Notes under the pieces: model-generated
What the model was told of the DNA's origin: nothing
Database searches by the model: none
The model's input: the letters and a program-made list of their open reading frames with translations, nothing else
In this document: piece by piece, positions 12,002 to 23,759 of the stretch
Numbering within the stretch: position 1 is the first letter of the stretch
How the letters are laid out: the number at the start of each line of letters is the position of its first letter
Made by a program: the position numbers and the translations under genes
Assembly (NCBI GenBank): GCA_949316235.1
Contig: OX438745.1
Span: 4,221,001 to 4,285,000, forward strand
Length of the DNA: 64,000 bases
Direction: 5' to 3'
Source: Oegoconia quadripuncta
Taxonomy: Eukaryota > Arthropoda > Insecta > Lepidoptera > Autostichidae

Positions 12002-12768
12002 ATTAGTATTAGCGGAGTATTTAATACAGGTAAGTATTGTTTGATAAAGATGTCTGGGGCATAATAGCTTCCCACTTTTACAAATTTTTCATTTTCCGAC
12101 ACGCGTCTATAACTTTCTCTATATCCTCGTTCATCAGTAAATACCAGTAGGATAATGTCAAAATGGAAAACACAAAAGTCCGGAACTGACTCGCCTAAGA
12201 CCTCGGTTGGAGGTAAACCTTGTACACGCCTAGAATACTAGATTTCGTAACATAATAGTTTTACCAGGAAATTCTAGGGCTAATCGCGTTGAATACGATA
12301 TTTTTCACAATGGCTTCATTAAAACAACGTTACAGCCTTCCAAACAAGGAAGGTTTATTTTTCCGGTATTTTCGTAACGACCGATATAAAAGACCTTTAA
12401 ATGCCCTCTTTCTGCTATAATCGTGCAAGTCCCTTCCCAATTTTAGTCCCTACATTATCTTATTCCACCATCCCCATTTCATCTTCGGACTACTACGCTT
12501 GGGGAGGGATTCCACCCATATGTAGTTAACATACCGAACATTCGCACTTCGAACTTCAAACTTCAAGCATTTATTTCAATGTAAGATACATGATATCATT
12601 TGTTGAATGTCAATTTAAATGTACTGGAAATAAAAAAGATTTATTGATTGTCATTGTTATCATATTGCAATCTTTACCTCCAAATATCTCGGTACTTAGG
12701 GTAAACGGCAAACGATACTTTAGGGTAGCATATTATTTGACATTTTTTGTACAAATAAGTATCCTCTA

Positions 12769-12809
<41 letters not shown>

Positions 12810-13131
12810 ATCAGTTTCATATTTGGCCTAGTGTTCTAAAATAGACATCATGTCATTCACGTGCAAGCGAACACTCGAGTATATATTTTTTTGTTCTATA
12901 CCCGCCCGTTTGGCACAATTAGCAGACATTAATCACTGTGACAAGCTCGTTACCGTGTATGTGGGTCACATAGTGGTCGAATTCATGCTTCAACGGTGAA
13001 ATTTACGATGGTCGCTTTTGTTGTACCACCTGTAGTGTGTCATGACGTCCCAAATAACCCATCCGGCACCTCGGCAGGTCTACTGGGTAGAGTATCCAAG
13101 TGTTGACACGCGATTATTTACATATAGTAAA
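12002..13131. other. Intron-like; LINE scrap and TA microsatellite only
   Basis: 12410-12545 resembles the upstream part of LINE Y (TTATTCCACCATC...TTCGGACTACTACGC, as at 63607-63645). An uninterrupted (TA)n lies at 12770-12808. Nothing else is recognised. Confidence 0.5.
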
Positions 13132-13133
13132 TA

Positions 13134-13535
13134 TTGGGTCCTTACCTATGAAATTGGCGTTTTGTATGAAGAATTTCATTAGACCTTTTCTCCATACAAA
13201 CATTTTTGATTTTTTTTGGGAACGGCAAATCCAAATTTAGCTTAACTTTGTCTGTATTATCGGATAACATTAAGTTAAGTATAGGCAGCGTTAATTTTTA
13301 AAAGTAACCGCGTTGTAAAAGTTTCAGCGAATCTAAGAAATGATTATGGGAAGCATATGAAAAGAGCTCTGTTCAAAATTTTTTTATTATGTGATTTAGC
13401 CCAAAAAATAATATAATAAATAATACTCCAGTTTCCAAATAAAAATCAAATTTCGATATAGCTTTGAAAATCGCACGAATTGGTAGATATGATTAACAAA
13501 GAAAAAAAACTCCAATTTCATAGGTAAAGACCCAA
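13134..13535. mobile_element. Tc1/mariner-like MITE family M, copy 1
   Basis: The ends TTGGGTCCTTACCTATGAAA and its inverted form (CATAGGTAAAGACCCAA) are flanked by TA at 13132-13133 and 13536-13537. The element is 402 bp. A second copy in opposite orientation lies at 49296-49716. Confidence 0.8.
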
Positions 13536-13584
13536 TATTTAATACTGCAATTTAAAAGCAATTCACTCTTCCAAAAGTTATATT

Positions 13585-14100
13585 GACGACCTGTTTGGTG
13601 TAGTGGTTAGAAACTCTGACTGCTATACTGAAAGGTCGCGGGTTCGAATCCCGCTAGGGGCATGTTTGTATGATGAATACGGATAATGTGTACCCGAGTT
13701 ATGGATGTTTTTCATATATACGAGTACCTATATGTATTTCTTTTGAATTCAATATGTAAAACTTTCAGCTGTACTTAACAATTAGGAAATTATTTGTGTT
13801 AACCCACTTAATTACTCGTATTGAATTCAGTGATGATAGGTTTGCCTGGAAGTGATCGCTGTTAGCGATAAGGCTGCCTAATTTGTAGTTTCTGTAAGAT
13901 ATTTAAATTTACCTTCCTTATTTAAACAATAAAGCGTATTTGATTGATTGATTCTTTACAAAAAAAAATGAATTGTGTAATTTATCAACCATCTGGTATC
14001 CATAATATAAGCCTAGTTGCTTAGTGTGGAACTAGATGGCGCTGTGGGTATGTACAAGTTATTTATTCATTTATTTAAATAAATAAAAATTATTCTTATT
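13585..14100 (+). repeat. SINE B, copy 1, split by a LINE tail
   Basis: The head GACGACCTGTTTGGTGTAGT holds the A-box region, and GGTTCGAATCCC at about 13640 is the B box. The 5' half ends near 13741. The 3' half, with CCATCTGGTATCCATAA and CTAGATGGCGCTGTG, resumes near 13958. The intervening ~216 bp carries GATCGCTGTTAGCGATAAGG and ends in a GATTGATTGATT repeat, an RTE-type 3' UTR. Confidence 0.8.
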
Positions 14101-14127
14101 CTTATTTATTTATATCACCACAATGTT

Positions 14128-14316
14128 TAAGCAGCAATGCTAATAGCATTGTTGGTTAATTGCATTGTTGTGTTCCAGTTGTCAGAGATAAGATAGCCAG
14201 TCCTCCAAATGTGTTGGGGTTCCCGGGTCAGTGCGCTTCCACCTTCGACCTCATCTTCACTTAACATCAGGTGTGATTGAGATCAAGTACAAACCCGTTG
14301 TGCATAAAAAAAAAAA
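14128..14316 (+). repeat. SINE A, 5'-truncated copy
   Basis: It has the 3' body and tail of SINE A: GATAAGATAGCCAGTCC, ACTTAACATCAGGTGTGATT, CCGTTGTGCAT and poly(A). The tRNA-like head is missing. Confidence 0.8.
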
Positions 14317-14440
14317 GTTTTCCAAAGTATTGTCATTATCTTTGTTTTATCAAGAAGCGAAACAAATAATTATCCGTCCTTTGTACGGATCCCAAATTTC
14401 GAAAAAGTTTCCGATTCATGGTAGGTCTTGTATTATTTAA
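14317..14440 (+). repeat. Dispersed repeat, paired with 15546-15660
   Basis: GTTTTCCAAAGTATTGTC, TATCAAGAAGCGAAACAAAT, CGTCCTTTGTACGGA and TCATGGTAGG recur in the same order at 15546-15660. Class unknown. Confidence 0.55.
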
Positions 14441-14768
14441 TAATAATATCACCGTTGCATACTGTCGTCCATACTAAACATTAGTAGTAGTAGTAGTAGA
14501 AATAGGATCAATTTCTATTCGGTTAGCAATTAACCAGTAGGTATTGAGTAGTTACACAAACAAACCTTCGAATTTAACTGCGGCTCTGTTTACGTAGTTA
14601 ATAGTTAGTTAACAGATAGTTAAACCGCCTTGTGTGCGGTTCGCGTGTCCGCGAGAGATGGATGACTAACATTGACTTGGTTAATCTTTGGACTTCAAAT
14701 ACTAGAAGTAATTGTGGTTTCTTTTTCATTGATTCTAAACAACTAATTATGATACAGACCACGTCTAA

Positions 14769-15155
14769 AGTAATGTTAACAGCAATGTTAAAAGCATTGT
14801 TGTGTTCCGGCTGTCAGAGGTAAGATAGCCTGTCCCCCAAATAAGAGGTTTCGTAAACTTAATTCACCTGAGATAATTGACCTAGGTGAATTAAATACAC
14901 TTTTAGTAAACTTTAAACACCTGTACTGCTGATCATAAAACAGAAAACATATATTTAAAATAATAAGTAAACTTTATTCACCCCAGTTTAACGGACCATT
15001 TCTAGAAAATGGCCCACAGTAATGTTGATCTAATATGCTTAACTGGGCCTCACGTATGGGGTTTCCGAGTCAGTACGTTTCCATCATCGGCCTCATCTTC
15101 ACTTAACATGAGGTGTGATTGAGGTCAAGTACGCACCCGTCATGCAAAAAAAAAA
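14769..15155 (+). repeat. SINE A copy split by a ~213-bp insertion
   Basis: SINE A body runs to CCCCAAAT (14842) and resumes at about 15056 with GGGGTTTCCGAGTCAGTACG, ending in poly(A) at 15155. The inserted 14843-15055 holds a perfect 11-bp inverted repeat (TTAATTCACCT and AGGTGAATTAA) and three variants of GTAAACTTNAATTCACC. Its family is unknown. Confidence 0.7.
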
Positions 15156-15545
15156 TCGGCACCATTTTGTAGCTTCACTACTATCATATAACGTCCGTGT
15201 TGCTTTCCCATTGGTCTATGAGGTGGTATACCATAACTGAGCCCTAAACATGTTCTTAAATCTCCATGAGAAAGTAATGAAAGAGAGGATGCGTATAAGC
15301 TCTCCTAAAACAATTACTACGTAGTTTCCATGATACCTAATGTAAGAACAAGTTTTGTAAGGCTTTCGCGAGTCGGCAGAACATGTACCTAATATCCTAT
15401 GTTAACTGTAGATGTGTATATCTCGTTTGTATAAATCACGCGTTCGCCCACTGGGATTTAAACCTGCTGGCACCCATGGATGGATCGTTCTATTAATATC
15501 GAGGAATCACACAGAACTAGCGAAGTCTCCTTGCAAAATATCACG

Positions 15546-15660
15546 AGAAAGTTTTCCGAAGAATTGTCTTTCTCTTTATTTTACCAAGAAGGGATTCGAA
15601 TAATTTTCTGTCCTTTGTGCGGACCCCAAATTTTGATTCGTGGTAGGCCCTCATACCCCG
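15546..15660 (+). repeat. Dispersed repeat, second copy
   Basis: Matches 14317-14440 through GTTTTCCGAAGAATTGTC and GTCCTTTGTGCGGACCCCAA. The two overlapping 60-70 codon frames here are by-products. Confidence 0.55.
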
Positions 15661-15830
15661 CGATGCTCTTAGCACTGCACTGTATCAAATAAATAAAGCG
15701 ATTCAGTGAGTCTAGGCCGCGCGCCAATCGAGGCTCGGCAAGGTCACTGCTGTGGTGTGACCATGTTGCTAACCGTTTACTGGACAAGTCTTAAAAATAT
15801 GAATAATCGCGGTGACATTATATTTTTTCT

Positions 15831-16136
15831 TTAATAGATGTGATTCCAAATGTAGAAATCCGGTGACAACTCAAGATTATCGACAAAGTTCGCAGAGTAG
15901 TAAGCTGAATTGGTCCATACCATATTTGTTGGGGTAGACGAATTTTGGACTGGAGACCGCGCAAAGTAAACGCAGTATCTGTCGTACCAGTGCTCGATTA
16001 ATGCACTTAGCCGAGGTATGATAGAGTAGTAAATGTTATAGACTATAATAATGAGAAAGACATTGAGACATGCAAATGAGTACAGCAAGAAGATCCTGTC
16101 ATATAAAGAATTAATTGTAAATCTGCTGCACTGCAA
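15831..16136 (-). CDS. Candidate exon with one membrane helix
   Basis: The frame is open for about 101 codons up to TAA at 15831-15833. It has one hydrophobic stretch (RIFLLYSFACLNVFLIIIVY, about residues 14-33), then a polar segment with HWYDRYCVYFARSP and WTNSAYYSANF. Codon use is more varied and GC-balanced than in the surrounding AT-rich filler. No ATG begins the frame. It could be a last exon, with TTGCAG|TGCAG as possible acceptor, or a chance frame. I do not recognise the protein. Confidence 0.3.
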   Translation of the reverse strand: MQCSRFTINSLYDRIFLLYSFACLNVFLIIIVYNIYYSIIPRLSALIEHWYDRYCVYFARSPVQNSSTPTNMVWTNSAYYSANFVDNLELSPDFYIWNHIY

Positions 16137-17299
16137 TGCTCGACATCTTTTTCTTTACAAACCATCATTGTTTGCAACAAAAAAGTAATGATTTTGGTTA
16201 AACGCTGATCTGAAATAACCGCTAAATTAGGCCACTGCCTTGAGTAATAACAGAGATTTTTGCAAACACTATAAATTATGTATTATTAAATGCTACAAAG
16301 TTATTCTTAAATTTTGAATTGCTTTAAATATAAAGATGTAAGCTGTTGTTAAGTTGAACAAATAAAAAATAAAAAATATCTATTACGTCCTGAGGCAAAT
16401 ATATCCTACGTTTCCTAAGAAACTTAAGAAACGATAAGTCGAACTTCTAAAAGTTCGACTTATATCTCTTATTCTATTTAAATAAAATATTTGGTACATT
16501 TTGATTACAATGTGGTTATTCCAGTTTCTACACATACAACATACATTACAATAATCTGCAGTGATTATCGATCATAGCAAAATATGGTGTTTTGTTTCAA
16601 ACAACAAAATTTATTTATTAGGACATTCCAAACAAATTTATAGTCACCATAACTGCGCCCGCGCGTAGTCTAACCTAGAAACAGGCTGGATTTCGTGACA
16701 TTCGCGACTCGTGCGCATGTGTGCCTCTGTAAGCCATTTGTACTAGTGTTTGTTGTACCAACACAACTGCCACCTTCCTCTAACACTAGATAACACGTCG
16801 CTATAGCATTTTATATTCTATTTCCTTACAATAACGATATATCTTTGTATTTAGGAGTAAAATTATGTTTGTAGTTTTAGTTGACATGGCATTGGTCGGT
16901 TTTGGTATGATAAAATGGGCGTAGCTGTAATAGTTGTGAATATAGGCATGATTTGTATGTTCTCGCTTGTTTAGAACTTACAAGGATATGTTTGAGAAAA
17001 ACATAGTGTTATTTGTGTTTTGTATATGCATATTTCTTCTTAGATTTAGCACTTTGGTCGTGAGTTTAGATGCATTGGGTTTTTCCATGAGGTCATTTTC
17101 CACGAGTCTAACTTATTGTATTGGCAGAATAGTTTTTAAGCCCTGACAAAAAACGACAAGTGTTACACGTTTCACGGCGTAGTGGGTATGTTCAGTCTTT
17201 TTCTTAGCCATGTTTGATGAAAATGGCTTCAGTCGTTTTGAAGATATGTAAATTTAACACAGTTGCTGTATCTAAATGGATGACAGTGTTCGTGCGTCA
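16137..17299. other. No recognised gene or repeat
   Basis: AT-rich sequence with an inverted AGTCGAACTTCTAAAAGTTC-type hairpin near 16436-16462 (AAGTCGAACTT against AAGTTCGACTT). No exon is supported. Confidence 0.45.
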
Positions 17300-17505
17300 T
17301 TTGGAGGCTCCACTGAAAACCAGCGTTGCAGTGAACGGCTACAACCCATGCTGAGGTGGAGACCTTTTTGACTCCACCTTGTGACACCGACAAATAGATA
17401 GCAAACAATGTTTACTTTGTGTATATGTCTCGACTGTGTAATACCTATACATGATTGTTCGTGTCATGAGATGGGATTAAATAAATTTTTCTTTCTTTCC
17501 TCTTT
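17300..17505 (+). repeat. LINE 3' UTR with TTTC-rich tail
   Basis: GAAAACCAGCGTTGCAGTG, ATGCTGAGGTGGAGACC and a tail GGGATTAAATAAATTTTTC then CTTTCTTTCC. A related end lies at 29400-29550. Confidence 0.45.
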
Positions 17506-18149
17506 CTATATTATTATGTTTAATTCTTCGGGAGTTTTCTACTGCTATTAATCAAGTTTTGGAAACTCGAATCCAGGTATCATTTATAGCCGATTATTAT
17601 TCGAATATTGTATCAGCTCTTTTCTTGTATACATCATACAAATGTCTATGTAGCAATATCATTTCTAGTTCAATCTGGCAAAGGTAACAAACCAGAAAGC
17701 GATATCTAAATTAACGGTATTTATCAGCTACCTTCCGATAAACCACTACATTGAAGTATCATTGGAACGATTTGTACATTTTATTGCACAAGAGAAGGAA
17801 AATTCATTTTAAATTTAAAGTTGGTTATTATGACACGCCACACACAAGACCACAGACTAGATAACTACTCTTGCTCTTAGTTGGCGTGAAGCCAACTAGA
17901 GTGCTGCTAAATCCATAGTCCTAATTGTACGGTGTACTGGGGCAGGAAGAGGACCTGCTAGTGGATAGCTTTTAAATAAACTTGGTGTCATGGAAACCCC
18001 ATCACTTAATCTTGTAACCAAATAGTAAGTACAAAAAATTTGGCAATACGTTGCATAATCCAATATAATACCTAAGTCTTACAAGATAAGACACTAGAAT
18101 ATCTATTGTTATGTGGACGACCCAGGTCACAACAAGTGAAGATTTTTTA

Positions 18150-18443
18150 AATTCCTTTTTTTTAAAGGATGTAACAATAATAATAAATATCTTTGGACAT
18201 ACACACAGCGCCATCTAGTTCCACAGTAAACAACTAGTCTTATATTATGGATGCCAGATGGTTGATATACTACACAACAACATTTATTTTTTGTAAAAAC
18301 ATATATAGGTAAATGACGAACATCGATAACTGTGGTACACGTCCGTATTCATCAATACACACATATGTTCCTAGCGGGATTCGAACCCGCGACCTTTTAG
18401 TAAAGTAGTCATGGTTTCTAATCACTACACCAAACAGATCGTC
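18150..18443 (-). repeat. SINE B, near full length, minus
   Basis: The T-arm GGGATTCGAACCCGCGACC lies near 18378-18396 and the 5' end (CAGATCGTC in complement) at 18443. The body contains AGCGCCATCTAG and ATGCCAGATGGTTGAT. It matches 13585, 24943, 34823 and 45822 copies. Confidence 0.85.
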
Positions 18444-18976
18444 GTGTTAGTAGGTATTTATCTATTTCAAATGAGAAATTGTCTAAAATATTCCACTTCA
18501 AACTGGGCGGGCCAACCACAGGTTGACTCAAACTTACGCACTATGTCAATACCTACTTACCTAATGTTTCAGTATTAAATACCTAAGTATTTACGTACCT
18601 ATAGCAGTGTTTTGTACGATTAGTCATACATAATAATAATGTATATGTAGTATACAGATTGGGCACGTGTTTGATATGGTATACAGAAAGGCTGGTTGTT
18701 CACAAAATGTAGGCAACTAGATTAAATAGCTACAAAGTGTGTCATGTTATTTTTTACATTGGAATTGGTATTTAATATGATACTTAGACTATTTAGACTT
18801 CTTATTTTTCCTTGCTAAATGTGTGTGCCTAAGTACACAGACCAAATATTAATATAATTATGAATGATGTATCCCATGCAATTTATGTAATTCACGAGGG
18901 GTTTATATTGCTTCTTTCCAAACAAAATACTCACCAGGCTTTAGATGAAGTATTACTTAAGAGGTGGCGTTCCGTC

Positions 18977-19360
18977 CAGTGGCGCTCTCATTGGATAAAT
19001 TAGAATTTCGTTTTAAATCTAAGTTTATAAATGCGAAAGTTTGGATGTTTGTATGTATGTTTGTTCCTGGAAACGGATGAACGGATTTAGATTAAATTTG
19101 GTATATAGGTAGAATATACCCTGGATTAAGAAATAGGATATTTTTTATCGCGATAGGGTAATTAATTCCCGCGGGACAAACAAATTTCCGCGGTAAAGTT
19201 AATCCACGCGGGCGAAGCCGCGGGCGGAAAGTACAGCATAAACCAACAATATTGCTCTGACCTGCACTTCAAAAGTCTTAAAGTTAATTAATTATAAGTA
19301 AATAGCTTTGATAACCGTCATTTTCCAGAATTCACGATTATAAAAAAAGTGGTCGTTTTT
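18977..19360. mobile_element. Family H copy with nested Helitron-like element
   Basis: Left end CAGTGGCGCTCTCATTGGAT. The family H sequence is broken near 19016 and resumes near 19250 with GCTCTGACCTGCACTTC, then runs into a LINE. The inserted ~220 bp has ATAAATGCGAAAGTTTGGAT, ACGGATGAACGGATTTAGAT and ends with the GC hairpin CCGCGGGCGGAAAG, the layout of non-autonomous lepidopteran Helitrons. The terminal CTAG is not clear. Confidence 0.65.
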
Positions 19361-19760
19361 ATTTTATATTTTTTTTATATGAGAGGGCGGTAAACGAGCA
19401 TGCGGGTCACCTGATGGAAAGCAATCACCGCCGCCCATGGACACCCGCAACACCAAAAGGGTCACAGATGCGTTGCAGGCTTTTGAGGAAGGTGTAGGCT
19501 CGTTTCTTGAAGGTTCCAATGTCGTACTCGTTCGGGAATACCGCTGCAGGAAGTCCGTTCCACAGGATGGTCGTACGTGGTAGGAAGTTTCTTGAGAAAC
19601 GTACAGTGGTAGACTTCCACTCATCCCAGGTGATGTGGATGGAGTTTTAATTTTCGGCGAGAAGTGTACCGGTTAAATTGAGCAGCGGGTATTAGCTCAA
19701 ACAGTTCTTCAGAACAGTTTTATGGTGGTGGTCCCGCAGATGGAGAATGGAACGTTACTG
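19361..19760 (-). pseudogene. LINE Z 3' end, minus copy
   Basis: Minus-strand reading gives [20 protein letters not shown], then [20 protein letters not shown] and a stop after GVAGVHGRR. It is the same family as 10213-10669, more complete in its C-terminal residues. It is 5'-truncated and decayed upstream. Confidence 0.75.
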
Positions 19761-20084
19761 TAATCGGTTAGTTTTGCTAATTTTGCGGTTAAATTATTAA
19801 GCACAACGTATTAGCGTATACCCATTTTTTTTGTAGATATCCATTAGAAATTGACCGTATGACTTCATGTACTGAACCAATGGGGGTATGTAATAGTTAT
19901 GCCTGTTTATAGTTAGATCGTGTAACGTTTAGATATTAATTGTTACGTATAGATGTAACTATAGAAGTTAGGTATTTTTAGTGTTAAACCGCACATGGTC
20001 GCAAGCTGTGACCGTGACATACAATTCTGTGCGCATGTGTACACTGTACAGCGGGAGGCAAAAGTTTTTAACACCAATTTATAT

Positions 20085-20330
20085 TATACTAGCTACCCGC
20101 CCGATATCACCCGCGTGATTCACGAAACAAAATATCATTTATCGGAAGGTTACAGAAAAGAAAATACAGTTTTAGAGAGTGGTAAGAATAGAATGTACAA
20201 TTTGGCGACCTCATCACTAAAAGCGATCTCTTCCAGGCAACCTTTGGGTATCTTATACCCACTTATACTGTTCTTAACAGTACATTTGAAATAGGTAGGT
20301 TGTGCGGTATTAAATAGGGATGCAGATACA
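20085..20330. repeat. Fragment cluster: common lepidopteran element start and RTE tail
   Basis: TATACTAGCTACCCGCCCGATA resembles the start of the element at 46135-46325. 20185-20320 has GTACAATTTGGCGACCTCAT and AAAAGCGATCTCTTCCAGGC, a minus-strand RTE 3' UTR. Confidence 0.5.
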
Positions 20331-20668
20331 AACTACGTGAATAAATTTCATATATTTATATACACATACATAGATCAATAGACAAATATACCTACTTAAA
20401 CGTAACATCTATAAAATAGCATCTATAAAGTTGTATCATAACAAACCTTTCGGAAGAAATTCCCTAAGTGAAAATCGTGTCAAAACGCTGCGTAGTTTAG
20501 GACAATAAACGCACAAATAGACAGATGCGTAGGATAGTAACGTTATAAGTAGCTACTATTTAGATATTACTTAGTGTGATATAACATAATTTTAACTCTT
20601 TTTCTCTTAAGAGTAGTAGAGTTCTTGGAATGGATAATAATAATAATTTTATTTAAACATTTCTTCTT

Positions 20669-20730
20669 TTTTTTATGCACAACGGGTTGGTACTTGACCT
20701 CAATCAGACTTGATGTTAAGTGAAGATGAT
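20669..20730 (-). repeat. SINE A 3' scrap
   Basis: TTTATGCACAACGGGTTGG, then ACTTGACCTCAATCAGACTT; only about 60 bp remain. Confidence 0.75.
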
Positions 20731-22119
20731 ATTATGATATATTTTTAATATAACTCTAGCGAAAATTTCCAACTATATACGGTGATAGGTTGTTTATAAA
20801 GATTTTTTTCAGTGGTCCATAAGTGGTCGTACATAGTAAAAGTATGAAAGCAGCAAAAGTCCAAGTATCACATCACATTTTGTACATTCATGAACTCTCT
20901 CAATTGACAAAGCACTTTCGTATGAACTGTGTACTTCAATATGAGTTTTCCAATATCTTACATTGACGGAATTTAATCTCGTCGACACTTATTGTTTCCA
21001 CTACGCAGCGACGCCGCATCTTGTGTACTGAATCCTACAAAAGTCTCAATTTACAAAATAACATTACCGGGATTAACTTTTGTTGTTGGATGTACAATTT
21101 ACGAGTGCACCCACATTCGCATCTAGTTTTTGCGCCTATTTTGCACCAGTAACACTCCTGCGCTAACTTTTGCACTTCCCCGCTGAATATTGACTAACGC
21201 CATAACGCCCATAAGTATTTATAAGTGATTTTGCGTTTAGATGTAGGTACTCGTACTTTTGTCAAATCAAGTACTACTACTATAAGTTTTCTAGTTATTT
21301 ACTTACAGGAAAATAAACAAAACCGTACTATTGGTTAATAGAAATATCTAGGCGCTTAATAAAGGTCAGAGTTAAATGTAGAGATTTGCTGAATTAACAC
21401 AGAATAATGTGACTGAATTATTTACACGCCAAATTCAATGAATTGAATAATCTAATGTTACTCTTAATTACAACAAAAGTCTCATTTTCTAATCCTGGTC
21501 ACGGCCCCAAAATTTCTCAGACTTGCAATAAATAGTAGCAGTATTACACACAGTATTCAACTTAAAGTTATGCTTATATCCAAACAAATGTGAGATATCA
21601 GATTAGGAATAAACCAGGTAAAATAACCAATTTCTAGTCGTTTACGTCAAAGTCTAAACGCAGCTTATTCTTTTGTATGAAAATTGGTCACGCTATTCTA
21701 TCCTTATCCTCGGTTTGCTTCTAGTATTGCAAGTCTGGTGCAAAATCTAAGATTACCCAAAAGTACCTTGTGTAGAGTTAGCATATTTAATGTCCATACA
21801 GCATATTACAAATTATGCGTCTAATTCTGAACTAGAAAAGTAGGTAGGTAGACATTTGGAATTAAAACAAATAAAGTAACTCTTTAAAAGGGAAGATCAT
21901 GGTCCTATGTGGAATAAGGCTATAGGATTACTGCTTTAGCAGGTTATTGTATAACCTGTTCTCATCTGTATTGAACTATAGGTATATCGTAGTAGGTAGC
22001 AGTCACAAACATTTTTTCCCAGTTCTCAGGAATTGTTCCACAGTCGTTCAAATTTTCTGCCTACTATTAGAGACAATTTCATGTGAACTCGTAGACAATT
22101 TCAATTCACGTTAACAAAA
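20731..22119. other. No recognised gene or repeat
   Basis: AT-rich intron-like sequence. No exon or TIR is supported. Confidence 0.45.
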
Positions 22120-22240
22120 GAAGTTAATTCGTGCGATTCGTCGCGCGTCATCATTTCGTTATTGCATCCGCCATTTTGGAATTTGCGCGCGCTCCCAACT
22201 GTCATTAGAGTGACGTTAGGGTTGCCGGTTGTTAAATTAG
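22120..22240. promoter_or_regulatory. Possible regulatory island
   Basis: GC-richer block with GATTCGTCGCGCGTCATCA, CCGCCATTTTGGAATTTGCG and GTGACGTTAGGG. GCCATTTTGG is a YY1-type motif. There is no adjacent exon. Regulatory status is an inference from composition. Confidence 0.25.
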
Positions 22241-22359
22241 GTTTTTCTTTATTTTTTAAATAAAACAATATGTTTCGTAATAATAAAGCTTATAAGCTAG
22301 GAATACCCGTCGTAGGAAACTATTAGACTCAAAGTCAAAATAAAATAAATCATTATTTT

Positions 22360-22650
22360 GTTGGTTAAGTGCATCCTTAAAATAGTCAGTTTTCCATTTT
22401 TTAAGCTACTGCTTGTACAGAATTCCCTGAGAAGAACAAGCAAGAAACTCGATGGATTGCTCTTTAAAACTGGATTTATATTAGAAAAGGTACCGTTTAT
22501 TTCACTATCTATTATACATTGTGAAATAGCCTGACATGCGAACGAGTTGATTACGACCAAGGATGATTATAATAAAAAAAGGCTGTTATTTAATAATACG
22601 CGTTTTTATTAAGGTCTCTTTTATAGTATCTTTAAATTTATTGAAACGAA
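22360..22650 (-). pseudogene. LINE X 3' end, copy 2
   Basis: Minus reading gives NKFKDTIKETLIKTRIIK then a stop, followed by the landmark CTTGTTCTTCTCAGGG. It is more decayed than copy 1. Confidence 0.6.
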
Positions 22651-23395
22651 ATTGTACGTCAACCTTATTGAAAGAACGTATATAGAGAGAGCCCTCTAAA
22701 TGAATTACTGATTTTGCGTATAGTCGGCTTACATGATTGTATAAATAGATACCTTTATACTTTCTTCTTAAATGCAAAGCAAACCGAAAGAATAATTTAT
22801 CAATACTTTCAAAATATATTTACCCAACAACCTGATTTTTCATATTTCACAAAACAATATAAAAAAAATTGTGCACTTACAATATTACTACCATCTTACT
22901 ATAGGTAATATATATAGCTATAAATAGCTAGATATAGGTTGACCTTGAAAGAAGACGATGTTCAGACGGTGGACTACACTATATTAGTAAATATTGTTCA
23001 ATATAAAATAAACTTTAATGGCTTCGAAAGGCAATAACCGACCGTGTTAACCCTAGACAAGGCTACCAACTTAAAATTACATGTTATACTTCAATTATGG
23101 CCGCTCAAGACGTTAACCTGTAAGCCGGTACTTCTATACCTAATATAGTAGACCGTAAAAACTAATCAGAGATATCCTGAAACGATTTAAAAGTCAATGA
23201 AGTGCCTAGTTAAAATATTTTGTGTTGTATATTTTGTTGAAAATTAAATGAAAAATGTTTTATTTCTTTTTCTGCGTATAAACTAGATACATTTTGGCTT
23301 CTTAGCTCCAAACCAGATATATTTTTCAAAAAACCTGGCTAAAAATCTTAGCGAAACCTCAGCACCGGTAAAGAGAAATCTCAAGTAATCCAAAC

Positions 23396-23690
23396 TATAA
23401 TGTGTGGATGTATGTATGTTACCTCTTCACGCTTAAACTACTGGACAAATTTGGTTGATATTTAGTTGGTGGACAGATTAGGACCAGGGGCTCTACCGCC
23501 TAACTCAAAGCTATAGCTAGAGCGATAGCAAAGTACTGTCCGTCTTTGTCATTGTGTTACGATATGACAAGGACGGACAGTGCATTGACGTCATAAACGA
23601 TAGCAATTTCCAAAGCAATTGAGTTAGGCGGTCGGGGGGCTGGATTAACATAAAGACTACTTTTAAGGTGGTAAGTCAGTGGTGGTAGGT
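23396..23690. mobile_element. Helitron-like fragment with nested palindromic MITE
   Basis: ATGTTACCTCTTCACGCTTA, then CTACTGGACAAATTTGGTTG, and after the break AACATAAAGACTACTTTTAA is the common lepidopteran Helitron body. The nested 23487-23641 has inverted ends (GGGGCTCTACCGCCTAACTC and GAGTTAGGCGGTCGGGGGGC), and inside TACTGTCCGTCTTTGTCAT pairs with ATGACAAGGACGGACAGTG. Confidence 0.65.
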
Positions 23691-23759
23691 TAGGTATTAT
23701 TAGTTGGATTGCACTACACAGACGATGTCGCGGCTCAAATGTAGTCTAGAATAAAAGAT

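Noticed and set aside
13585..13680. Possible functional tRNA gene
   Set aside because: A and B boxes are present but the acceptor and anticodon stems do not close, and five diverged copies show it is a SINE head.
22940..22948. TGACCTTGA, a perfect FTZ-F1/orphan-receptor half-site
   Set aside because: A single 9-mer is expected about once by chance in 64 kb on two strands, so it is not evidence of regulation.
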